From Aeromicrobium chenweiae (GTDB lineage Bacteria; Actinomycetota; Actinomycetes; Propionibacteriales; Nocardioidaceae), in assembly GCF_003065605.1 (NCBI RefSeq), contig NZ_CP026952.1:62001-126000 (forward strand): a stretch of 64,000 nucleotides of DNA. Direction: 5' to 3'. Under the pieces are notes generated by a model. The model did not search any database and was not told the DNA's origin. It saw only the letters and a list, made by a program, of their open reading frames with translations. A program made the position numbers and the translations under genes. Numbering within the stretch: position 1 is the stretch's first letter; each line of letters begins with the position of its first letter. This document shows, in pieces, positions 24,952 to 32,687 of the stretch.

Positions 24952-26739
24952 TCAGCACGCGCTCTTCCACGTCTGCACCGAGCGACCCGGGACGATCGAC
25001 GGAGTTGAACTGACCGTCGTGGGCCCTGACTGTCCCTTGCCTCCGGTGATCGAAGACTGCACAGTGACCGTCTTGCCCGGGTCGACCTGGATCGTCACGA
25101 TCGCCACGGGTCGGCCGTCGTGCGTGGCGCGGGTGAACGTCGTGTCCTCGTTGTCGATCCTGACCGAGCCGATGGTGCCCGCGTCCGGGCCGTAGAGGTA
25201 CAGGTTCACCAGCATCGATCCCGGCTCCGCCCCGAATCCCGGGCCCTTGATCGATTCCGGCAGCGCCGCGGAGTCCGCAGGTGCGGAGGACCGGAGCCTC
25301 ATCTCGGAGCTGTACGACTGCGTGCCGGCGCTGCACTTCGTGGCCCTGCCCTGGACCGAGTAGTCGAGGTAATACTGCATCTTGGCGCCGGTCGCATCGT
25401 TGAGGTAGAAGCCGATCGCTGGGCCGTTCCCCGTGCCGGCGTGCAGGGCGTGGGCAAGCGGTGTGCCGGCGATCTCCTTCGAAACCGACTTCTCCGGAGA
25501 CCACAGCGACACGCGTCGCTCGTTGGTGGCCCGGGTCAGGGCCTTGAGCAGGGCGGTCGGGTCTCCTTCCCCCGAGATGACCTTGTCAAAGATCTTGTCC
25601 GTCGCGCTGGCGAAGAACTCGTCCTGGTCCGCACCCTTCGGATTGGTGATGTAGACACTGTTGAGCAGCACCTCGACCGCGTTGTCCGCTGTGAGCCGAG
25701 TGCCGTCGTCGAGGTCGACCGGCCCGATGCCCTTGAGCACGTACGAGAGGGCGACCGGATCGATCGACAGCACCCCGTCGACCGCCACGCCCTTCTCCTT
25801 CTTGATGAAGGCGGCCGCGATCTCGGCGGCGCGCGGGAAGTCCGGAGTGAAGTTCACGTCGCGGAAGTCGCGGACCATCTTGGTGGTGAACAGCTTGCTC
25901 TCCTCGGCGCTGAGCGACGTGGCGTTGCGGGGCCGATCACCGAGCGACCCGCCAGTTCCCTGCCCCAGGAGCTCGATGGATCCGTTGTTGACCTTCAGGC
26001 CGGCGTAGGCGCCAGGCATTCCTCCGGTGGCGCGGATCTCTGCGTTGTTCTGAAAGAGCAACAGGTAGGTGTGCTTGCCCTTCAGCATCTGCGGCACGAC
26101 GCGTGACGCGGTCGCCGCGCGGGTCGCGATACTGGCTGCGCTGCGGATCTTGTCCTGCGCGTCGGTGACCGGGTCCTGCAGCTGCGCCAGCAGCGACGAC
26201 GCGTCGACCGTCCTGATTTCGGCGTCGGCCTTGTCGATCGCTGCGGATGATTTGCTAAGCGCAGGGGTGAGAGCAGTGAGAGCGGCGATGTCGATCTTGC
26301 CGTCCTCGGGGTTGAACGTCTTGGCGTTGAACTTGTCGGCGACGTCTACGAGCGGCGGTAGGCCGTCGTTGGCCACGGTGGCGACCGCCGAGCTCACGGT
26401 TCGCACCGCTGTGACGTTCTTGCCGAAGTAGGGGGTCTTCGCGGCGAAGGACAGGACGGAACTGTCGAGGCTCGACTCCGCTGCGCCTACGTGCCCTTGC
26501 AGCTCGGTGAGCTTGGTGCGAGCGGCCGCCTGGTCGCCGCCGGTCAGCGCGTCCTGCAACGCGCTGGCGTCGGTGGTGGCCAGGTTGAGGTCGTCACGGG
26601 CCGACGACAACTTGCTGTACGCGTAGAGCCCGAGCCCCGCGATCACGATGGCGAGCAGACCGACGACGCCAGTGAGGACGATCCACGTGCGGCGCCGGGA
26701 CTGGCGCTCAGGCCGTGCCGTGCGGTGTGTACGTGTCAC
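24952..26739 (-). CDS. DUF4012 membrane-anchored protein (copy 2)
   Basis: 595 residues, paralogous along its length to the gene at 22185-23969: a basic N-terminus, one membrane helix (WIVLTGVVGLLAIVIAGLGL), a helical region, then the DUF4012 core starting at TYLLLFQNNAEIRATGGMPG. Function unknown. GTG 26739 is preferred over an ATG at 26775 because AGGGGGAG lies 7 nt upstream. The protein sequence has clearly diverged from copy 1, so the duplication is old and both copies seem maintained. Downstream (about 24910-24950) the minus strand carries a run of seven T after a weak hairpin, a possible terminator. Confidence 0.88.
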   Translation of the reverse strand: MTRTHRTARPERQSRRRTWIVLTGVVGLLAIVIAGLGLYAYSKLSSARDDLNLATTDASALQDALTGGDQAAARTKLTELQGHVGAAESSLDSSVLSFAAKTPYFGKNVTAVRTVSSAVATVANDGLPPLVDVADKFNAKTFNPEDGKIDIAALTALTPALSKSSAAIDKADAEIRTVDASSLLAQLQDPVTDAQDKIRSAASIATRAATASRVVPQMLKGKHTYLLLFQNNAEIRATGGMPGAYAGLKVNNGSIELLGQGTGGSLGDRPRNATSLSAEESKLFTTKMVRDFRDVNFTPDFPRAAEIAAAFIKKEKGVAVDGVLSIDPVALSYVLKGIGPVDLDDGTRLTADNAVEVLLNSVYITNPKGADQDEFFASATDKIFDKVISGEGDPTALLKALTRATNERRVSLWSPEKSVSKEIAGTPLAHALHAGTGNGPAIGFYLNDATGAKMQYYLDYSVQGRATKCSAGTQSYSSEMRLRSSAPADSAALPESIKGPGFGAEPGSMLVNLYLYGPDAGTIGSVRIDNEDTTFTRATHDGRPVAIVTIQVDPGKTVTVQSSITGGKGQSGPTTVSSTPSIVPGRSVQTWKSAC

Positions 26740-26794
26740 GTGTGCACTCCCCCTTGTGTCGTGCCTGATCTTCATGTCCTGCTCTGTGCAACAC

Positions 26795-26828
26795 AGAAGT
26801 GGGGCCGCCGGTCGGCAGCCCCACTTCT
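26795..26828 (-). terminator. Hairpin terminator
   Basis: An 11-bp stem (26795-26805 against 26818-26828) with a smaller GCCG/CGGC stem in the loop, directly downstream of the minus-strand stop at 26852. Confidence 0.75.
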
Positions 26829-26851
26829 ATGTCGTTCGACCGAGTCGACTA

Positions 26852-27253
26852 CTACTTCTTCTTTTTCTTCTTGTTCTTGATCTTCACCTGAACAGCGGTG
26901 CTGCTGGCCTTGTAGATCGAGTTCTTCGACGGCTTGAAGTTGAACTTCAGCGTCTTGACCTTGGTCTTGTTGACCTTGGGGGCCTTGATGAAGAAGGTGG
27001 CGCGGCCGCCGCTGAGGGGGAGCGTCTTCTTCTTGCCGTTGAAAATGGCGGTGACCTTGCCGCCGACGGTCGCGTTGCCGGCGCGAACCTTGGCGGTCAC
27101 CTTGAACGTTGAGCCCTCATTGACGGACTTGCTCGCAGCCTTGATGTTCGTGCGAACGGTGTTGGGGTACGCCGCGTTCGCGGTGCTGCCCAGGGCCCCC
27201 ATGCCGAGAACCAAGGCCAGCGACGCGAACAGCGCGATTGCTGTCTTCTTCAT
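26852..27253 (-). CDS. Small secreted Ig-like protein with polylysine tail
   Basis: 133 residues. A signal peptide (about 1-28, STANAA) precedes a single beta domain rich in Lys, Thr and Val (VNEGSTFKVTAKVRAG, then FNGKKKTLPLSGGRATFFIK) and a C-terminus ending in six lysines. The last third (FKPSKNSIYKASST, then VQVKIKNK) resembles the C-terminal module of the secreted phosphatase at 11990-14632 (FTPNDSATYASSTVTKKVTA). The very high net positive charge suggests binding to anionic wall or capsule polymers; this is inference. GGAGAAGG precedes ATG 27253. It lies between the polysaccharide co-polymerase kinase and the DUF4012 gene. Confidence 0.75.
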   Translation of the reverse strand: MKKTAIALFASLALVLGMGALGSTANAAYPNTVRTNIKAASKSVNEGSTFKVTAKVRAGNATVGGKVTAIFNGKKKTLPLSGGRATFFIKAPKVNKTKVKTLKFNFKPSKNSIYKASSTAVQVKIKNKKKKKK

Positions 27254-27465
27254 GGTTTTCCTTCTCCTGGCATTGAAGCCATGTGCAGATAGTCCGCGGA
27301 TGCTGCTGCGGCGCGTCTCCACCCTAGGGCCTTTTGTCCCGCCCCAGCACCCGAATGGCCCTTTGTTCACGAGAAAGAAACAACCGGTCTCGAAGTGCGT
27401 GGCCGCGACCACGTCGCAGCGCGTCCCACATCATCTGAATCGCGTCGTGCGTCGTGTGGTGAGGG

Positions 27466-28881
27466 TCACGCGCCAACCTTGGAGTCTGCACTCTGGGCAG
27501 CGGAGCGTGCCGCGTCCTTGTCGGGCGCGTACCCATACCCGTACCCATACCCGTAGCCGTATCCGCCACCGGTCTTCGCAGGGGTCATGTTGAAGATGAC
27601 ACCGACGGGACGTGCCCCCACCGCCTCCAGCCGTTCGACTGCGACGGTCACCTGGTCCGATGTCGTCTTGCCGTGGCGCACGACCAGCAGCGCCCCGTCG
27701 GCCTGGGCGGCCAGCAAGGCGCCGTCCGTGACAGGGAGCAGCGGTGGCGCGTCGATCAGCACGATGTCGTACTGCGAGCGAAGCGAGGCGATCAAGGAGC
27801 CCATTGCCTCCGATTTCAGCAGCTCTGCCGGATTGGGGGGAGTCGCTCCGCTGGTCAGCACGTGTAGCCCGTCGGTTGCCGTTGCCTGCACAGCCTCCTC
27901 GAGCGGAAGCCGCCCGATGATCGTCGTGGTCAGCCCTACGGCCGATTCGAGCCGCATGTACTCGCTGATCTTCGGGCGGCGAAGGTCGCCCTCGACGAGT
28001 GCGACCTTCTCTCCGCCCTCAGCCAGCGCCAAGGCGAGGTTGACCGCGGTGGTCGTCTTGCCCTCGCCGGGGAGCGAGCTGGTAATGACGAACACCTTGC
28101 GCTCCACGTCTGGATCGATGAACTGCAAGTTGGTGCGCAGTACTCGGAACGCCTCTGCGCGGGGTGCGTACGTGTCAAGGGAGGAGATAAGTGGTGTCCC
28201 GACCGCGTCGGAGTCAAAGCTGATCGTGCCGAGAATGGGCGCGCCGACGAGCGGCTCAATCTGGCGCGTCGTCCTGATGGTGGTGTCGAGAGTCTCGCGA
28301 AGCACTGCAGCACCGGCGCCCAAGAGGAGTCCGAGAACCAGCCCCAGGGCCAAGTTCCGCGTGGGGTTTGGCGAAATCGGCGATCCGGGCGTCGACGCGG
28401 GATCGACCACGGTGGCCTTGATGGTGGCCTCGTCCTTGCCTGGCGGGGTCTCCAACTCGGCGACGTACGCGACGAAGACTCGAGCAACGGCATCCGTCAG
28501 CATCTTGGCTCGTTCGGGATCCGGGTCCGTGACTGTGACGGTAAGGATCACGGTGTCGAGCTTCGACGAAGCGCTGATCTGCTCGGCCAATGCGCCCGGG
28601 GACTCCTCGAGCTCCAGGTCATCGACCACCTGGCGCGCAATTTCTTGGCCTGTCAGCAGGTCCGCGTAGGACTTCACGCGTTGCAGCGAGAACTGGCCGC
28701 CTTGGTTTGCCTGAGCGTCGTCGGTAGAACCCTGAGTAGAAACGAACAAACGCGCCGACGATGCGTACTGCGGAGTCGCGCTCCAGCTGAGAAGCGCCGC
28801 AAGAGCGACGGTGACCAGTCCGCAGACCGCGATAAGCATCCAGCGTGCGCGTAGGACTTTCACATAGTCACGCAGGTCCAT
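27466..28881 (-). CDS. Wzz / BY-kinase polysaccharide co-polymerase
   Basis: 471-residue single-chain Wzz-tyrosine kinase. Two membrane helices (about 13-33 and 174-196) flank an extracytoplasmic Wzz domain. The cytoplasmic kinase has Walker A SSLPGEGKTTTAVN (Lys275), Walker A' VALVEGDLRRP and Walker B VLIDAPPLLP. The C-terminus is a tyrosine cluster of six Gly-Tyr units, the autophosphorylation tail that tunes chain length and export. GGAGCACCTG precedes ATG 28881. It is divergent from the glycosyltransferase genes and heads the lysine-tailed/DUF4012 group. Actinobacterial fused forms are usual, unlike the split proteins of Firmicutes. Confidence 0.92.
   Translation of the reverse strand: MDLRDYVKVLRARWMLIAVCGLVTVALAALLSWSATPQYASSARLFVSTQGSTDDAQANQGGQFSLQRVKSYADLLTGQEIARQVVDDLELEESPGALAEQISASSKLDTVILTVTVTDPDPERAKMLTDAVARVFVAYVAELETPPGKDEATIKATVVDPASTPGSPISPNPTRNLALGLVLGLLLGAGAAVLRETLDTTIRTTRQIEPLVGAPILGTISFDSDAVGTPLISSLDTYAPRAEAFRVLRTNLQFIDPDVERKVFVITSSLPGEGKTTTAVNLALALAEGGEKVALVEGDLRRPKISEYMRLESAVGLTTTIIGRLPLEEAVQATATDGLHVLTSGATPPNPAELLKSEAMGSLIASLRSQYDIVLIDAPPLLPVTDGALLAAQADGALLVVRHGKTTSDQVTVAVERLEAVGARPVGVIFNMTPAKTGGGYGYGYGYGYGYAPDKDAARSAAQSADSKVGA
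27529..27564. repeat. Six-unit 6-bp coding repeat (Gly-Tyr)
   Basis: Six near-identical hexamers (GTACCC, ATACCC, GTAGCC types on the plus strand) encode the Gly-Tyr cluster at the end of the BY-kinase. The 6-bp unit keeps the frame whatever the copy number. Confidence 0.85.
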
Positions 28882-29305
28882 CAGGTGCTCCGTCCGAGAT
28901 GTGCCGACTCCGGTCTGGCGCCGAGTGTAACGGTGGCCCTCGCTGGTCGCCGAAAGTGTCAGGCTGTCAGGCACAGGATGTGGTCTGCCAGCAGTCGCAA
29001 CATGTAAGCGCGGCTCGGGCCGCCATGTCACACAACCCGTCGCGCCGTGGCTCGGGCACGGCACGTGCTAACCGTCGGACGACCGGTTTAGCGGAGGGCT
29101 TTACGCGCAAGGTCTCTCAACTGCACCGGGAGCAAATGACGCTCTCAATCTTGGCCAGTGCCTGAGATGGCAATGACGTCGCAGGAGTGACGGGTCTCTC
29201 GTTGGGGCGTGGTGTGGCAGGAGTCTCTTCTTGTAAAGCCGTGCCGTCATGTAGTTTTCTTAACGGCCGAGACTGGTCGCACGTGACCACTGGAGGGCAC
29301 CCATC
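28882..29305. other. 424-bp divergent intergenic region
   Basis: Separates the minus-strand BY-kinase from the plus-strand glycosyltransferases. No convincing gene or strong palindrome is seen. Possible promoter elements near the right end are TTGTAA at 29231-29236 and TAGTTT at 29252-29257, but the 15-bp spacing is short. G+C content falls across this region into the polysaccharide island. Confidence 0.4.
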
Positions 29306-30400
29306 TTGGCGACACTTATCACTCACGAGTGGTTGGCTAAGGCCGGCGGCTCGGAGAACGTATTCGAGCAGATGGGTCGCGCGTTTCCGTACGCCGACCA
29401 GTATTGCCTCTGGAATGAGGACCCAGATCGCTTTCCGGCGACTAGGGATACCTGGATAGGTCGCACCCCTTTGCGGAAAAGCAAGCCTATGGCTCTGCCC
29501 TTCCTAAGGTCGGCGCTCCGGTCAATCCCTGTCGAGGACTACGCGACAGTGGTTGCAAGTTCGCACGCGTTCGGACATTACAACGCATACCGGGCAGTCC
29601 AGAACGGCGCGCGGGGGTTTTCCTACGTACACTCACCCGCCCGCTACGTTTGGGCACCGGAGCATGATGTCCGGGGCCAAAGCCGAGCGGTCCGCTCCCT
29701 GGCGCCGGCTATGCGTTGGCTCGACAAGCGGACAACATCTGACAGGGTCGAGTACGCCGCCAATAGCGAATTCGTAAGGCGGCGGATACACGACGCCTGG
29801 GGCGTTGATTCCCGGGTCATTTATCCGCCTGTGGCGGTCGAGGAGATTACCGCGGCTCTTGCTGAGCCGCTGGACGAAGGCGACGCGGCCGTCGCGGCCA
29901 CCCTTCCCAGCGACTACGTGCTTGGTGCCTCGCGTCTCATTGGGTACAAGCGGGTTGACCAAGTCATAGAAGTCGCTGACGCCTTAGGCCGACCGGTAGT
30001 CATCGCAGGCGACGGACCGGAGAAGAGCGCTCTTGAGCACCTCGCCGACAAGCTTGGTGTGCATGCGGTATTTGTCGGACGTGTGAGTGATCGCCTGCTA
30101 TACGAGTTGTACAGGCGCGCCGCACTGTTTGTCTTTCTGCCGATTGAAGACTTTGGAATCATGCCGTTAGAGGCTATTGCCGCGGGCGTTCCGGTTCTCG
30201 TCAATTCTGTGGGGGGTGCTTGGGAAGGGGTTGGACAGACCGGTGCGGGATGGGCTGTCGACACCAGCGACATGTCATCCGTTGTAGCCGGCGCGCGTCA
30301 GGCCCTTCGGGTCAAATCGGCCGCGGGGCCGGCGGCCGTATCGCAGTTCTCCAATAGCAGTTTCCGCGCGGCCTTGACGGGATGGATCCACAATGCCTGA
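29306..30400 (+). CDS. GT4-type glycosyltransferase
   Basis: 364 residues with a GT-B fold. The N-terminal half carries FSYVHSPARYVWAPE and the linker SEFVRRRIHDAWG, then VIYPPV; the C-terminal nucleotide-binding half has LGASRLIGYKRVDQVIEVAD, VIAGDGPEKSALEHL and the EDFGIMPLEAIAAGVPVL motif with the conserved glutamates. It probably adds a sugar to the lipid-linked repeat unit. TTG 29306 is the likely start, with GGAGGG upstream and the family N-terminus THEWLAKAGGSE following. It overlaps the next gene by 8 nt. Confidence 0.85.
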   Translation: MATLITHEWLAKAGGSENVFEQMGRAFPYADQYCLWNEDPDRFPATRDTWIGRTPLRKSKPMALPFLRSALRSIPVEDYATVVASSHAFGHYNAYRAVQNGARGFSYVHSPARYVWAPEHDVRGQSRAVRSLAPAMRWLDKRTTSDRVEYAANSEFVRRRIHDAWGVDSRVIYPPVAVEEITAALAEPLDEGDAAVAATLPSDYVLGASRLIGYKRVDQVIEVADALGRPVVIAGDGPEKSALEHLADKLGVHAVFVGRVSDRLLYELYRRAALFVFLPIEDFGIMPLEAIAAGVPVLVNSVGGAWEGVGQTGAGWAVDTSDMSSVVAGARQALRVKSAAGPAAVSQFSNSSFRAALTGWIHNA

Positions 30401-31565
30401 GCGCGCGATTGTCATTGTTTTGGGAACTGCAGATTGGGACCAGCCAATAGCTACCAACCAGCACTATGTAACGAACGAACTCGCCAAAGAGTTTGACGTG
30501 CGATTCATCGAGTCTATTGGGTTGCGCCGACCGGAATGGAGACTCCGAGATCTCCGACGTATCGGACGGCGACTCGCCGCATTAGTGACTCGGCGGGAGG
30601 CGTCAGCCGGGGTTCCACGCCGGCGTGAGCACATCAAGGTCATCACACCGCTCATTTTGCCAATCCATACGGGGGCCTTCGCCCGCGTGAATCAGTATCT
30701 TCTGGGCCGCGTGATGGATCGTGCTGCTCAAGGAGTCGCACCAGCAAAACTATTGTGGACATACAGTCCTGTCACATATGGAGCTGAGGAGCGTTTCGAT
30801 GGATTCGTTTACCACTGTGTGGACCTACTTGGCGAGGTCAACGGGATTTCTAGCGAAGTGATCGAACGTGCGGAGCGCCGAATTGCTCCGATCGTAGACA
30901 CATCCATCGCTACGACGGAGACCGTGGCGAGCAGCCTCCGCGTCCGTGGCCATGAGCCGATCCTTTGGCCGAACGTAGCAGACACTTCGGCGATCGATGG
31001 AGCGCGCAGCGGCGCGGGTGACCGCGTCGCGGGACGAGTTGTCTTCGCTGGCAATTTAGCGCCGCAGAAAGTGGATTTCCCTCTGTTGCGACTGCTAGTT
31101 GAGCATGACGTCGATCTACATCTGGCGGGGCCTATTGCTGAGGGTGGAGGCGAGTCAAGCAAGGAAGTTGAGGACCTTGTCAGGCGCGGCGCCACTTATC
31201 ACGGTTCGTTGAGCCTGCACGACCTCAGCGGCCTGTACTGGTCGTCCTGCGTCGGGTTGATCCCTTATGTCATCAACGACTACACGCGGGGGGTCAGTCC
31301 ACTAAAAACGTTCGAGTACTTGGCCGCTGGGCTCGCGGTCGTTAGTACGGCCGTCCCTAGCGTTTCAGAACAACAGGGACACGTCGCCATTCGGAATGGC
31401 GGTGTCGATTTTCTGAATGCGGTTACGCATTTCTCATCACCGCCATCATCGGCACAAGAAGCAGCGCGCGCGAAAATCGCCCAGCAGAACAGTTGGGTGG
31501 GACGAGGCTCAACCGCGAGGGAAGTCGCTCGCTCACTTGTCGCCCGTAAACTGTCCCGGCATTAG
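30393..31565 (+). CDS. Putative glycosyltransferase
   Basis: 390-residue GT-B-like protein. Glycosyltransferase features are visible: N-terminal WDQPIATNQHYVTNELAKEF, the central LWTYSPVT and FVYHCVDLLGEV, the donor-site-like VFAGNLAPQKVDFPLLRLLV, and VSPLKTFEYLAAGLAVVSTA near the C-terminus. The layout resembles GT4 enzymes that share the YHCVD-type motif. The acceptor and donor sugars are unknown. Its start overlaps the upstream glycosyltransferase, so they form an operon. The gene ends close to a transposase remnant. Confidence 0.8.
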   Translation: MPERAIVIVLGTADWDQPIATNQHYVTNELAKEFDVRFIESIGLRRPEWRLRDLRRIGRRLAALVTRREASAGVPRRREHIKVITPLILPIHTGAFARVNQYLLGRVMDRAAQGVAPAKLLWTYSPVTYGAEERFDGFVYHCVDLLGEVNGISSEVIERAERRIAPIVDTSIATTETVASSLRVRGHEPILWPNVADTSAIDGARSGAGDRVAGRVVFAGNLAPQKVDFPLLRLLVEHDVDLHLAGPIAEGGGESSKEVEDLVRRGATYHGSLSLHDLSGLYWSSCVGLIPYVINDYTRGVSPLKTFEYLAAGLAVVSTAVPSVSEQQGHVAIRNGGVDFLNAVTHFSSPPSSAQEAARAKIAQQNSWVGRGSTAREVARSLVARKLSRH

Positions 31566-31706
31566 CGGATAGCAGGGTGGCTGAGTTGAGTCCCCGATAG
31601 CAGTTCAGCGCGGTCGCCGAGTCCGTTCGATGCGATCGAGATGAATGCGGCCACCGCGTCATCTTCGAGTAAACGTCTCAGAGGACTCTCGAACGGGGTC
31701 ATCACG

Positions 31707-32336
31707 ATGACGCACCAAGGCATTGTCGACCCGTTTGGCCTGCTTTGCGACGCTCTGCCCGAAGCTTCCGCGGATCTGATGCATTCGCTGCTGCAGAAGA
31801 TGATCAACGCGCTGCTGTCAGCAGATTCCGATGGTCGGCGCGGAGCACGGCCGCCCCAGCCCCGACCGGACGGTGTAACGCAACGGCTTCCATCACCGCC
31901 TCTTGGACACCCGGGTTGGCTCGATCGTCGTCCAGATCCCAAACTGCGCACCAGGTCTGCTCCCCTGAGTGGTTGCTCAACCGCCGCACACGAGCGGAGC
32001 CCGCCCTGATCACCCTCGTCGCCGAATGCGACTTCGCCGGCGTCTCGACCCGCCGGATGGACAAGGGGCCGGCAAGACGCTGGGGATCAGGGCGTGGGAC
32101 TGCCCAGGCCACAGGTCTCACGGATGGTCGCCGACCTGGACCAGATCGTCGACGAGTTCCGACACCGCCCAGTGGACGAGCCCGGGCTGTTCACCTTCGT
32201 CGCCCCTGACGCGTTCACGATGAAAGCCCGAGAAGGCGGCCGGGTCGTCGACACCGTCGTGCTCGTCGCGACCGGTGGCAACGCCGACGGACGCCGCGTA
32301 GTCCTCGGCCTGCGCGTCGCCACGTCCGGACCCTAG
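31707..32336 (+). pseudogene. Decayed, truncated IS256-family transposase
   Basis: Pieces of an IS256-type transposase appear in order but in shifting frames: DALPEASADLMHSLLQKMIN (frame a, from 31707); GAEHGRPSPDRTV, a TAA at 31876, then HHRLLDTRVGSI (frame b); PEWLLNRRTRAEPALITLV and GVSTRRMDK (frame c); QVSRMVADLDQIVDEFRHRP and FVAPDAFTMKAREGGRVV (back in frame a) up to TAG 32334-32336. Only the N-terminal half with the first DDE aspartate remains; the rest is missing. At least three frameshifts and one stop make it non-functional. Inverted repeat ends and target duplication were not found. It lies exactly between the two halves of the polysaccharide locus. Confidence 0.85.
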
Positions 32337-32687
32337 AGACTTGATCGGTGGCTAGGCGCCTTCGAAGGACTTATGGCGATCGTGCCCGCGCCAGCGTGAC
32401 CCCGGTTGCTTGTCTGCAAACCGATAACCGTTGTCGAGAGAATGCCCGCTCTGACTTATCACCACGTGAGGAGCTGTCCTTCCGCAGTCGTGCGAACAAA
32501 TGTGCTGGCACGTTGGGGCACGCCTACCCAGGGTGGCGGATGACGGCATTTGGATTCAGAACCGCAGGGTCGCGCTTAGTCTCAGTGCCCCGTCCGTAGA
32601 GTCACGCCTGCACCAGTGCACCAGTGCACCAGTGCACATGTGTGATGAGGATGTCAGGCAATCCTCGGCGCCGTTTCATGTCGACGC
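32337..32687. other. 351-bp region without a recognised gene
   Basis: Follows the transposase remnant. Short frames on both strands show no family match. It may contain more insertion-sequence debris, but I could not identify any. A short tandem repeat lies at 32610-32637. Confidence 0.4.
32610..32637. repeat. 8-bp tandem repeat (GCACCAGT)
   Basis: Three perfect copies of GCACCAGT followed by a partial GCAC, 51 bp beyond the stop codon of the flippase gene. Confidence 0.85.

Noticed and set aside
31562..31951. Minus-strand 129-codon frame at the transposase remnant
   Set aside because: It lies antisense to the recognisable IS256 pieces and shows no family features.
32352..32549. Second insertion sequence on the minus strand
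   Set aside because: The 65-codon frame has no recognisable transposase motif, so only debris of unknown origin is claimed.
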